Source: Rhodocytophaga rosea
Lineage (GTDB): Bacteria > Bacteroidota > Bacteroidia > Cytophagales > 172606-1
NCBI RefSeq assembly: GCF_010119975.1
Contig: NZ_CP048222.1
Span: forward strand, 2,067,501 to 2,131,500
Direction: 5' to 3'
DNA length: 64,000 nucleotides
In this document: positions 25,550 to 35,400 of the stretch, piece after piece
Numbering within the stretch: position 1 is the stretch's first letter
Layout: every line of letters begins with the position of its first letter
The notes under the pieces: model-generated
What the model was told of the DNA's origin: nothing
What the model saw: the letters and a program-made list of their open reading frames with translations, nothing else
Database searches by the model: none
Position numbers and translations under genes: made by a program

Positions 25550-28500
25550 ATGTTTAACAAACTACCCCACTATCCACTAAACTATTCGTCCTTACTCTGC
25601 CTTTGTGTGCTACCTATTATGCTGGCAGGCTGTAAAAAGTCAGCTGTTCCTAAAACTGAAGCAGAGGAAAAAGCACTGGCAAGCTTTCAGTTGGAACCTG
25701 GCTTTAAAATAGAATTACTTGCCAGTGAACCGCTCATTTCTGATCCGGTGGCGATGGAAATAGATGAGTATGGGCGGCTCTATGTGGTAGAAATGCATGG
25801 CTATCCGCTCGATAAAAGCGGCTCTGGAAAGATCAAATTGCTGACCGATACAGATGGCGATGGAAAAATGGATGAAAGCACCATCTTTGCTGAAAACCTC
25901 ACGCTTCCCACTGGTATTATGCGCTGGAAGAAAGGTGTACTCATTACTGATCCTCCGCATGTGTGGTATTTGGAAGACACCAATAACGACGGCAAGGCAG
26001 ACATTAAAAAAAGTATCCTCGAAGGATTTGCCCTGTCTAATCCACAACATAATGTGAATAATCCGCTCTATGGCCTTGACAACTGGATCTACCTGGGCCA
26101 TGAAGCTGAAGTAACGGCAAAAGTGTACACAAAGGAATTTGGCGATACTGGCAAGGATATTATATACACCGACAAACCCAATGGCCCCAGGCTTCCCGAT
26201 AATGCACAAGGACGTGGCGTACGGTTCAAACCGGATAGCTTTGGGCTTGAAATGACTTCCAGTGATACGCAATTCGGACATACTTTTGATGCCTGGGGTA
26301 ACTGGTTTCTGGTCACCAATTACAACCATGTTTTTCATGAAGTCATTGCTGCCTCTTATCTGATGCGTAACCCGGATTTACTTATAAGTGATGCTACCCA
26401 ATCGCTTTCCGACCATGCCAATGCTGCAGAAGTATTTCCGATTACACAAAATCCTCAGCACCAGTTGCTCACGGATTTAGGTGTGATTACCTCTGCCTGT
26501 GGAATCAATTATTATCAGGGTGGCGCTTTTCCTCCCGGATTTGATAGTGTCACTTTTGTGGCGGAACCAGTCAGCAACCTGATTCATGCCGACCGTATCC
26601 AACCCAAAGGAGCCAGTTTTACTGCCAGCCGCCTGCGTCCCAAACAGGAGTTCCTGGCTTCTACGGATGCCTGGTTTCGTCCGGTAAACCTATATACTGG
26701 TCCGGATGGGGCGATGTATGTGGTGGATTATTACCGGCAAATTATAGAACATCCGGAATGGATGGCCGAGGACGTAGTAAAATCTGGCGCTTTATATAAT
26801 GGTACTGATAAGGGCCGCATTTACCGTATCTCTAAAAGAGATGCCAAACCAGCTGACTGGACCAAAGGACTTTCTCTGGGTGATGCTACCGATGATCAGT
26901 TGATAGAATATCTGGCCAGTTCCAATATCTGGTGGCGCAGGAATGCCCAGCGCCTGCTGATAGACCGTGGAAGTAAAAATACTATTACGGCTTTAACAAA
27001 AATGGCCCAACAGGCTAGCTCACCCCTTGGCCGTTTACATGCCTTATGGACCCTGGAAGGAATGGGAGAGTTACAGTCAGAACTCATTACGAAAGCTTTA
27101 CAGGATGCTGTTCATGGTGTAAGAGTGAATGCGATTAAGCTGGCAGAACTTCACTTAGAAACTACGCCCACCTTAGCCGAACCACTTGTTGCTATGCAAA
27201 CAGATACAGATGCCAAAGTAAGATATCAGTTGCTTTGCACACTCGGTTTTATCAATACACCAGAGGCAGATCAGGCCAGGCAAAAACTGTTGTTCCGGGA
27301 TATAAATGATAACTGGGTTCAAATTGCAGCTCTCTCTGCCCCTGCTTCCCAGCAAAGCGGTTTGCTGGATGCGGTACTTAAGCAATTCAATCCGGATAAT
27401 CCGGCGCATGCATCGCTTGTCAGCCGCTTAAGTGCCATGGCTGGTGCCAGTCAGAAAGCAGAACGGATACATCCTCTGATTGAAAAAGCGACGGCGCCGA
27501 TGGGAGAAAAAGCCAGTATCTGGCAGGCTTCTATTCTGGAAGGGCTCGCGAAAGGGCTCAAAAGCAAAGAAACAAAAGCTGGTTTCTGGCAAGAAGAGAA
27601 AAAACTTTTAACTAAAACCTGTGTGAATCATCCTTCTATTGGGGTCCGCAAAGGGTCATTGGCCATGCTCAAGGTAATTGGCCTTCCGGAAAAAGCACAA
27701 ACTCAAATGGCTATGCAACAAGCCTTGAAACAGGCAGGCAACCACCAGCTTCCGGAGGAAGAAAGGGCACAAGCCATCCTTTTTCTGTCCCTTATTAATC
27801 CTGAGCCATATTTTTCCTTTCTTACCACCTGCATTAGTCCTGAAGAACCATTGCCGGTTCAATCTGCCGCCTTAGAGGCCATGAGTACTATTCCCGGTCA
27901 GAAGGTAGGCCATTATGTGATTGAGCAATGGACTTCTCTTACCCCAGATATGCGGGATATGGCCATCAATACCTTTATGTCTGATCCGGAGCGGATTCAA
28001 TTGCTACTGGATGCACTGGAAAAAGGGCAAATTCAGTCTTCCAGTCTAGGCTGGCGCAGAAGTGTACACCTAATGTCCTATGAAGACGAGAAATTACGCA
28101 ACCGGGCAAGAATGTTATTAACCAAACAGGATAGTTCCAAACCAGAAGTAATTAGTCAGTATCAGGCGGCACTTACCATGACAGGGAAGGCGGAACAAGG
28201 CAAACTTGTATTTCAAAAAAATTGCACAGTTTGCCACCAGATGGAAGGAAATGGTACTGCATTTGGCCCGGAACTGAGTTCAATTAAAAACCGGCCACCA
28301 GCTTCCATTATGAATGATATCTTGAATCCCAATGCTTCAATAGCAGATGGCTATGATCTCTGGACAGTGGAATTAAAAAATGGAGAATCCCTGCAAGGAA
28401 TTATTGCCACGGAAACGCCTACAGCCATCACCCTTCGAAATGCAGGTGGTCAGGAAAATACAGTAGCCCGTCAGGATATTAAAAGTTTAACAGCTCTTAC

Positions 28501-28588
28501 TATATCCGCCATGCCTGCTGGCTTAGAAAAGCAAATCAACCAGCAGGATATGGCTGACTTACTAGCGTACATCCGGCAGATAAAGTAA
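25550..28588 (+). CDS. PVC-type haem-binding CxxCH dehydrogenase-like lipoprotein
   Basis: The protein has 1012 residues. A lipoprotein signal (LPIMLAGCKKS) is followed by a beta-propeller of the membrane-bound dehydrogenase / sorbosone dehydrogenase-like type (FKIELLASEPLISDPVAMEID, LLTDTDGDGKMDES, TDPPHVWYLEDTNNDGKAD, YTGPDGAMYVVDYYRQIIEHP), up to about residue 440. Residues 450-860 are HEAT-like helical repeats (VRVNAIKLAEL, VRKGSLAMLKV, ALEAMSTIPG). The C terminus is a c-type cytochrome with C892-x-x-C895-H896 in CTVCHQMEGNGTAFGPELSS, and closes with a DUF-type MADLLAYIRQIK helix. It is probably a periplasmic sugar or polyol dehydrogenase passing electrons to its own haem. The polysaccharide deacetylase gene follows after 34 bases, and the two may form an operon. 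Confidence 0.9.
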   Translation: MFNKLPHYPLNYSSLLCLCVLPIMLAGCKKSAVPKTEAEEKALASFQLEPGFKIELLASEPLISDPVAMEIDEYGRLYVVEMHGYPLDKSGSGKIKLLTDTDGDGKMDESTIFAENLTLPTGIMRWKKGVLITDPPHVWYLEDTNNDGKADIKKSILEGFALSNPQHNVNNPLYGLDNWIYLGHEAEVTAKVYTKEFGDTGKDIIYTDKPNGPRLPDNAQGRGVRFKPDSFGLEMTSSDTQFGHTFDAWGNWFLVTNYNHVFHEVIAASYLMRNPDLLISDATQSLSDHANAAEVFPITQNPQHQLLTDLGVITSACGINYYQGGAFPPGFDSVTFVAEPVSNLIHADRIQPKGASFTASRLRPKQEFLASTDAWFRPVNLYTGPDGAMYVVDYYRQIIEHPEWMAEDVVKSGALYNGTDKGRIYRISKRDAKPADWTKGLSLGDATDDQLIEYLASSNIWWRRNAQRLLIDRGSKNTITALTKMAQQASSPLGRLHALWTLEGMGELQSELITKALQDAVHGVRVNAIKLAELHLETTPTLAEPLVAMQTDTDAKVRYQLLCTLGFINTPEADQARQKLLFRDINDNWVQIAALSAPASQQSGLLDAVLKQFNPDNPAHASLVSRLSAMAGASQKAERIHPLIEKATAPMGEKASIWQASILEGLAKGLKSKETKAGFWQEEKKLLTKTCVNHPSIGVRKGSLAMLKVIGLPEKAQTQMAMQQALKQAGNHQLPEEERAQAILFLSLINPEPYFSFLTTCISPEEPLPVQSAALEAMSTIPGQKVGHYVIEQWTSLTPDMRDMAINTFMSDPERIQLLLDALEKGQIQSSSLGWRRSVHLMSYEDEKLRNRARMLLTKQDSSKPEVISQYQAALTMTGKAEQGKLVFQKNCTVCHQMEGNGTAFGPELSSIKNRPPASIMNDILNPNASIADGYDLWTVELKNGESLQGIIATETPTAITLRNAGGQENTVARQDIKSLTALTISAMPAGLEKQINQQDMADLLAYIRQIK

Positions 28589-28622
28589 CTTTAATGATAT
28601 TCGATCTTTCAAACTACCACTC

Positions 28623-29432
28623 ATGCAAACCGCTTCAAAATTTATCCTGTTCACTCTCCTTCTACTTCAAACCATTTACAGTGCCGCCCAGCAAAAAACA
28701 ACCGTTTCCTGGCCAGAAAGCAAACGAATGGCTTTAAGTTTGAGCTTTGATGATGGCCGGATGAGCCAGGTGGACAAAGGTACAGCGCTCCTCGATGAAT
28801 ATGGCGTAAAAGCTACTTTTTATGTAGTGCCATCCGCTGTACAGCAGCGTTTAGAAGGCTGGAAAAAAGCGGTTGCCAGCGGACATGAAATCGGCAACCA
28901 TTCACTCAACCATCCCTGTACCGGCAACTTTGCCTGGTCGAGGCAAAAAGCATTGGAAGAGTATAGCCTTGAAAAGATGCGGAGTGAACTGATAGAAGCC
29001 AACCGGATGATTAAAAGCCTGATAGGAGTTACGCCAGCTGTTTTTGCCTATCCCTGCGGCCAGACTTTCGTTGGAAGAGGTACTCAAACCAAAAGCTATG
29101 TTCCGGTAATAGCAGAATTATTCTCCTCCGGAAGATTATGGCTAAGTGAGGGCCCAAATGAACCACTGTTTTGCGATATGGCACAACTCACAGGTATGGA
29201 AATGGATGGCAAGAACTTCGACCAGATCCGCCCTTTACTCGAACGGGCTAGAGAAACTGGTCAATGGGTGGTACTGGCTGGCCATGAAATGAATGATTCC
29301 GGCGACCAGACGACTAAGTTAGCTATGTTACGGGAACTGATCGCTTATGCCCAGAACCCGGCAAATGGCATCTGGCTGGCACCAGTAGGCACTGTTTCGG
29401 GCTATATTCAGAAGACTAAAGGAAATAAATAG
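28623..29432 (+). CDS. Secreted polysaccharide deacetylase (NodB-like)
   Basis: The protein has 269 residues with a signal peptide (ILFTLLLLQTIYSAAQQ). The NodB fold is seen in LSLSFDDGRMSQVDKG (catalytic Asp pair), GHEIGNHSLNHPC (metal-binding His pair, H-x3-5-H), FAYPCGQTF and the closing GQWVVLAGHEM. The arrangement follows carbohydrate esterase family 4. Such enzymes remove N- or O-acetyl groups from chitin, peptidoglycan or xylan. It follows the haem dehydrogenase gene by 34 bases on the same strand. The substrate cannot be read from sequence. Typical length for a single-domain member. Confidence 0.88.
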   Translation: MQTASKFILFTLLLLQTIYSAAQQKTTVSWPESKRMALSLSFDDGRMSQVDKGTALLDEYGVKATFYVVPSAVQQRLEGWKKAVASGHEIGNHSLNHPCTGNFAWSRQKALEEYSLEKMRSELIEANRMIKSLIGVTPAVFAYPCGQTFVGRGTQTKSYVPVIAELFSSGRLWLSEGPNEPLFCDMAQLTGMEMDGKNFDQIRPLLERARETGQWVVLAGHEMNDSGDQTTKLAMLRELIAYAQNPANGIWLAPVGTVSGYIQKTKGNK

Positions 29433-29445
29433 TTTATACATAAAA

Positions 29446-29857
29446 ATCATCAAACATCATAATTTCCCTGTTATTCAAAAAGACGGATATAGAATATCTG
29501 CCAAATACCGGCTTTGTAATTAATGAAAATATAGTTCGGTGGGGAACACAAAGAGGGATAGTCCGCAAATTATTAAACAATCGACATAGCGAACAGCTTT
29601 ACCAGAAACGGGATATTTATGAGAACTACCATAAGTCGGATAGTTATTTCTTTTTGAATTATAATGAACAGAATTATTTACAAGAATTGGAAGTACATTG
29701 GGGTTTGAGTGTTGTCGTAAACAACGTAATTATCATTTTTGACGCAGAGATCCACAAAACTTTAAAAGTCCTGCAAGCAAATTCTTTTCAATACAAAGAA
29801 CTGAGTACAGGAGAGTATTTTTTTGACTCATTTAAAGATGGTGCTGGCGACGAATGA
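29446..29857 (+). pseudogene. Headless ORF with no start codon, probable broken hypothetical gene
   Basis: From a stop near 29443 the frame stays open to 29857 and its translation is protein-like (IEYLPNTGFVINENIVRWGT, QKRDIYENYHKSDSYFFLNY, LEVHWGLSVVVNN, STGEYFFDSFKDG). Yet the first available start codon is the TTG at 29654, deep inside the conserved part. This suggests loss of the 5' end or its start codon. The pattern resembles small hypothetical proteins of Bacteroidota that begin near the IEYLPNTG strand. I cannot give a function. The remaining 256 bases up to 30113 hold nothing recognisable. Confidence 0.5.
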
Positions 29858-30113
29858 AAAAATAGGAGGGGAAGGAGAAGGCATGTCTTATTTTTATGCT
29901 TCTGTAAATGTAGATCATCTAAAAGATCATTAATTCTGAAAAAAACAATTGGCAAAATACTAATCTCAATAATCTTAAGTAACACTGTAATTGTTGCGTA
30001 AGCTTAGGTGTAAGATTACAAAAAATAATCTCAAACAAATCCATACATTGGCTGTTCCGCATCCATTTCCTTGAAGCTACCTGAACGCTACTTCAAGCCG
30101 GTTGCTTTAAGCT

Positions 30114-32393
30114 ATGAAAACAATATTTTTACTTTTGTTGCTTGCCTTTGCCTGCCCTTGTTTCGCCCAGATTCAAAATCTGTATTTCAACAGCACTTCC
30201 AACATTGTCCGGCTTGATTTCTCAACACCCTCTCCCTCTCCTGTATACACTGGCATTGGTTCTGGAGCCAGTATCGGAGAAGGCATAGCCCATGCTGAAG
30301 ACAGACAGGGTAATATTATCATCTGGGTGAATGCCAGTGGTGTGTATGATAAGAACGGAACGTTGATGCCAGGTTCTGCAGGTATTCTGGCTCATCCTTC
30401 ATCTTCTGAAATAGTACTTTGTCCGTTTCCAGCCGATCCAACAAAGTATTATATTTTCTATAATAGTGAATTCTGTTCCAGCCTTTATTATGCGGTAGTG
30501 GATATGAAATTACGGGCGGGTTTGGGAAAAGTGATCAGTATAAACAATGTGATAGAAGCCGGAAGCAATTTTGCCGAAGGATTAGAGATTATACGGATTC
30601 CCTGTAGCAATACCTACTGGCTGCTCAGCTACCAGTGTTACAGTGGTTTCAAACGGTTCAGAATAGATGCAAACGGAATCTCAGCCGGTACGCTTATTCA
30701 AGCCTTCAATGCTGAAAGTCACAATGGCCGGGGAGAACTGGATTACCACAATGGAAGGCTGGGATATGCGGTTACTTATAAAAACAGAATATTTCTGGCT
30801 GATTTCGACCCCATCACCGGACAGCTTAGTAATGATAGGACGATAAACTTTGCAGCAACCAATGGCATCTACGGGCTGGAGTTCTCACCGGATGCCTCCA
30901 AGGTATATGCCACCGACTGGCACAACCGCAACTACTTTGGTGATATCTCCTCGTCAAACTTATTCAGATACGATTTTACCTCTAATACTTCTACTTCCTG
31001 GACAATTGCTTACAATACATCTAAGTGTAGTAACACAACTGTGGAAGGTTTAGGACAAATTGAGTTAGGCAAAGACGGAAAACTATACATTCCACATGTG
31101 AATGGGTGCCAGATCACCATTGTGGATAATCCCAATGAAGCCAATCCTACTTTTAGTGTGATGGATGTGAACACCATTCTTTCTACCGGAGTATCCGATC
31201 ATATCCAGTCGGAGTTTTTACAAACCATTCAAATTTCAGCCGACCAGACCATTTGTGCTGGGGAAAGTGTACAACTACATATTCAGGGAGGAAGCAATTA
31301 TACATGGGCGCCTGCTGCTGGAATGAATAATGCTGGTTCTTCTACGCCTACCGTTTCTCCCGCAGTTACCACTATATACAAGGTATATGCTGAAAATATC
31401 TACGGCTGCCGGGATTCCCTGCAAACAACTGTGTATGTAATTCCCAAACCACAAGTGAACATTACTTCTGCACAGGGAACTATCATTTGTGGAGAAAGTA
31501 CGCTAAAACTAAAAACTTCCGCCGGATTTGCTTCTTATCAGTGGTATTATAATGGTGAGTTGCTCAATGATATTTCTGGAGATTCTTTGCTTATAAGTGA
31601 AGCAGGAAAGTATTATGTTGTAGTACAGGAATCGCAGAAGAATTGTGCAGGAACCTCCCAGGAAATTATCATCAGTAAATCACCGGCTGTAACAGCAACT
31701 GTGAGTATTGATGGCAAAGCAAAAATCTGTTCCGGAGAAACTACCCTTCTCACATCTACGCAACATAACGGATATTCCTACCAGTGGTATAAAAACAATC
31801 AGCTTTTAACTGGCGAAACCTCTTCTCAATTGCTTGTTAAGAATGAGGGGAACTATGCGGTGCAGATTACAAATAGCCAGCAATGCTCCGCCCTTTCACA
31901 GCCGGTTGCGATACAGGTAGTTGAGTATCCTCAGGTTTTATTACCCTCCGATACATTGGTTTGCGGAAACACACCGCTCATTCTCTATGCCGGTAATCCG
32001 GTTAATGGCTACAGCTATTTGTGGCAAGATAACAGCACAGAAAATACCTTAACAGTAACCCAGAGCGGCGAATACACCGTGCAGGTAAGCAACAGCACTT
32101 GTACAAGCACCGGCAAGATACAGGTACAGATGCTTAATCCGGATCTGGTAGAAATCCCCAATGTGATTACGCCGAACAAGGATCAGTCCAATGAGTTTTT
32201 TGTCGTCAAAAACGGATTCGGCAAGATTCACCTGACCATCTACAACCGCTGGGGAAAGGAAGTATACCACAGCAACGATTACCAGAATAACTGGAATGCC
32301 GCAGGCTTAACCAACGGCGCTTACTTCTACCAGATTTCCGGAGATTCTCCCTGTTTTGGCACCTGGAAGGGAATCATCAGTGTGTTGAGGTAA
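30114..32393 (+). CDS. Secreted beta-propeller/PKD-like protein with gliding-motility (CHU_C, T9SS type B) C-terminal domain
   Basis: The protein has 759 residues with a signal peptide (MKTIFLLLLLAFACPCFAQ). Residues 20-370 have a repeated YVTN/SMP30-like beta-propeller character (LSYQCYSGFKRFRIDANG, LGYAVTYKNRIFLADFDPITG, GLEFSPDASKVYATDW). Residues 370-650 are four Ig/PKD-like repeats each with a CxG/SG start (ICAGESVQLHIQGGSNYTWAP, ICGESTLKLKTSAG, ICSGETTLLTSTQHNG). The last 85 residues form the gliding-motility-associated C-terminal domain: IPNVITPNKDQSNEFFVVKNG, YNRWGKEVYHS and NGAYFYQISG. This domain directs export through the type IX system and surface attachment. It starts a run of three such large surface proteins on the same strand. 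Confidence 0.88.
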   Translation: MKTIFLLLLLAFACPCFAQIQNLYFNSTSNIVRLDFSTPSPSPVYTGIGSGASIGEGIAHAEDRQGNIIIWVNASGVYDKNGTLMPGSAGILAHPSSSEIVLCPFPADPTKYYIFYNSEFCSSLYYAVVDMKLRAGLGKVISINNVIEAGSNFAEGLEIIRIPCSNTYWLLSYQCYSGFKRFRIDANGISAGTLIQAFNAESHNGRGELDYHNGRLGYAVTYKNRIFLADFDPITGQLSNDRTINFAATNGIYGLEFSPDASKVYATDWHNRNYFGDISSSNLFRYDFTSNTSTSWTIAYNTSKCSNTTVEGLGQIELGKDGKLYIPHVNGCQITIVDNPNEANPTFSVMDVNTILSTGVSDHIQSEFLQTIQISADQTICAGESVQLHIQGGSNYTWAPAAGMNNAGSSTPTVSPAVTTIYKVYAENIYGCRDSLQTTVYVIPKPQVNITSAQGTIICGESTLKLKTSAGFASYQWYYNGELLNDISGDSLLISEAGKYYVVVQESQKNCAGTSQEIIISKSPAVTATVSIDGKAKICSGETTLLTSTQHNGYSYQWYKNNQLLTGETSSQLLVKNEGNYAVQITNSQQCSALSQPVAIQVVEYPQVLLPSDTLVCGNTPLILYAGNPVNGYSYLWQDNSTENTLTVTQSGEYTVQVSNSTCTSTGKIQVQMLNPDLVEIPNVITPNKDQSNEFFVVKNGFGKIHLTIYNRWGKEVYHSNDYQNNWNAAGLTNGAYFYQISGDSPCFGTWKGIISVLR

Positions 32394-32459
32394 AGGTTTA
32401 CTTTCCAAAATACTAATCCATCTATCTTAAAATATGGTTTTTCTATTTTTACAGTTTAT

Positions 32460-35400
32460 ATGATAAGACATCTACAAATTCTTTTCTTTATCTGCTTATC
32501 CTACTTATTTACTCCCCTTCAAGCCCAGGAACAGGATACTACCCTATGGGTGGTGGATGGTCAGGTCAGTGCTGCTGCTAATGATGAAAACAATCTCTAC
32601 CTGGGAGGCGCATTCAAATACATGGGGCAACTTACCGGAGGCGGCGCCATGCTGAACACGTCTGACGGACAGCTAGTTAATAATCGGTCGTTGCGGATAA
32701 AAGGGACAGTGTCTGCTGCTGTATCTGATGGTAAAGGAGGCTGGTTTATCGGAGGTGATTTTACGGAAATTCTGGGGGTAAAACGAAACGGGATGGCACA
32801 TATATTACCGGATAATTCCCTGGACATGAACTGGAATCTGGATATTACTTACCGGAATAATCCTTATATCACGCTTTTATTTACTTATGGTAATCAGCTC
32901 TATATTGTTGGAAGTTTCCATGAAATGGGCGGAAAAGATAGAAACGATCTGGCAGCAGTTGATCTTACAACAGGCGAGGTAACAGAATGGAATCCACAGG
33001 TTACCGGAGCTGTCAATACAATAATCGCTTCAAATAATTTACTTTATGTAGGTGGAAGCTTTGTAGCTATTGGCGGAAAACTCAAAAATAATTTAGCCGC
33101 CTTAGATCCCATAACAGGCATAGCAACCGACTGGGCTCCCACTATCGATGGCTCAGTATATAGTATTGTTATACTAAAAAACACCCTTTATCTGGCCGGA
33201 GACTTTGAAAAAGTTGAAAACACGGATAGGCGCCGCCTGGCTGCCATCGATTTAACTAATAATCAGATTTCAAGCTGGAATCCATGGATGGGTGCATATG
33301 CACGTGTATTGCTGGCCCAGGATAACACCATTTTTGTAGGGGGATTGTTTAGTCAAATAGCCGGGCATCCGAGAGAAAATCTGGTAGCCCTGGATGCTAT
33401 TACCGGTGAAGTTACTCCCTGGCACCCTAAAGATATTCCGGATCTTGGGAAAAATAGTATTCAACTTTTCAACAATCAGCTTTACATAGGTGGTGGAACC
33501 AGAGATGGAAACATTATAGAATATTTAGCAGCCATAGATATTTTTACCGGCCAACAAACAGAATGGGATCCTGGCGTAGATGGATGGGTGAATCTCGTGG
33601 CTGTGTCTGAAAATTCAGTATTTGTGGGAGGTGAGTTTAACAGTGCCGGAGGAAAATTCCGGAATAATATTGCAGCCATTGATACCAGATCAGGAAGAAT
33701 TACCAACTGGAATCCTGACATTAAAAACCGCAATGGCGTTGTAAACAGCATAGTAGTTTCGGATGGACTAGTTTATGTAGCCGGATCATTTTCTACTATT
33801 GGTGGTAAAGACAGAAAGGGTATCGCCGCCATTGATCCTGTTACAGGTATTCCTACTGATTGGAATCCCGACATTAAAATGGTTTTTAATAGTGGATTGG
33901 AAGTTGATGGAAGTGTCAACACAGTCGCTCTAGCAAATGGAGCAGTTTATTTAGGAGGTAACTTCAACAGAGTAAATGGTGCGGTAAGGAACAACGCAGC
34001 AGCGGTAAGTCCTGTCACCGGCAAAGAAAATGCCTGGAACCCCAACGCAAATTATACTGTTGGCCAGCTTATTGCCGTCCGTGATTTAATCTATATAGGG
34101 GGTGCTTTTGACACCATTGCCGGAAAACCCAGAGTAGGACTTGCAGTCGTAAATAGTACGACTGGACAACCTACTCCCTGGAACCCAAACTTAGAATCCA
34201 AGCCTTATAAAGGCGGTTGCTATGCACTGAGATTGGCTAACTCGCATTTATATATAAGCGGAAACTTTACACATATTGCCAATCAGAAAAGGCCTGGCCT
34301 TGCAGCCATAAATATATTTACAGGACGGGTTATTCCATGGGAGGCTGAGACTGAATATTACTACTCGGGTTCTATAGGCATAAAAGATAGCATTATTTAC
34401 CCTGTGTTGGGTTCGTATATCATCCCAGTTAATGGCACAACAGGCCAACCTGCCACTTGGAATATAAAGCCGATTCCACTTTTTGCTGCAACAGCAACCA
34501 TCGTACTAGATACCGATAATTTTATCTATTCACAAGGAAAAATGGAAAGCCCGGGAAGTACGTTTCACAGTTCGCAAGTGAATGCTTTCACTTATCACCC
34601 GTATACTAAAATTGATATTACTGAGCAAACGAGTAACAGGATTGAGGGGCAAATTTTTGAGGACAAAAACAAAAATTGTCTGTTAGATGAAGAGGATATT
34701 CCTCAAAAGGATATCGTAGTTATTGCAGAACCTGGACTTTATTACGGCATAACAGATAGCCTGGGATTTTATTCTATCATTGTAGATACGGGTGCTTACC
34801 GAATAAGACAACTCCTGCCTGAAGAAAAGAGCACCCTAATTAAACAAATATGCCCTTCTAATACAGTTTCACATGATGCTACATTCAGTACTTACGGCAA
34901 TACACTAAAAGATAAGGATTTTGCTAACCAGGTTACATATATGCCCTATTTATCAGCTAGCATCGCCTCTGATCGTAGGCGCAGGTGCTTTACCAATACC
35001 ACTACGATTTCTTACTGCAATGAAGGAAGTGCCGTGGCGAGTGATGTAAAAGTCCACCTGCAATTACCTCAACATGTGGTTTTAGTAAGTGCAAACGCTG
35101 GTTACACAATGGACGAAGACAAGAACTATGTATTTTCTATTGGAGCAGTACAAGCAGGAAGTTGTGGTATGATTCAAATCAAAGATTCAGTAGCCTGTAA
35201 TAATCCAGATATCAGAGGGCTCACCCAGTGTACCAAAGTATGGATTTCTCCGGCAAATCCTTCCAATCCTTCTCCAGACTGGGACGGTTCTGATATTACG
35301 CTGCAAGCGAAATGTCTCGACAATGGGAGAGTAAAGCTAGGTATTTATAACAATGGTTCGGGAAATATGGCAGACAGTAGTGCCTACCGGATTCTGCTGG

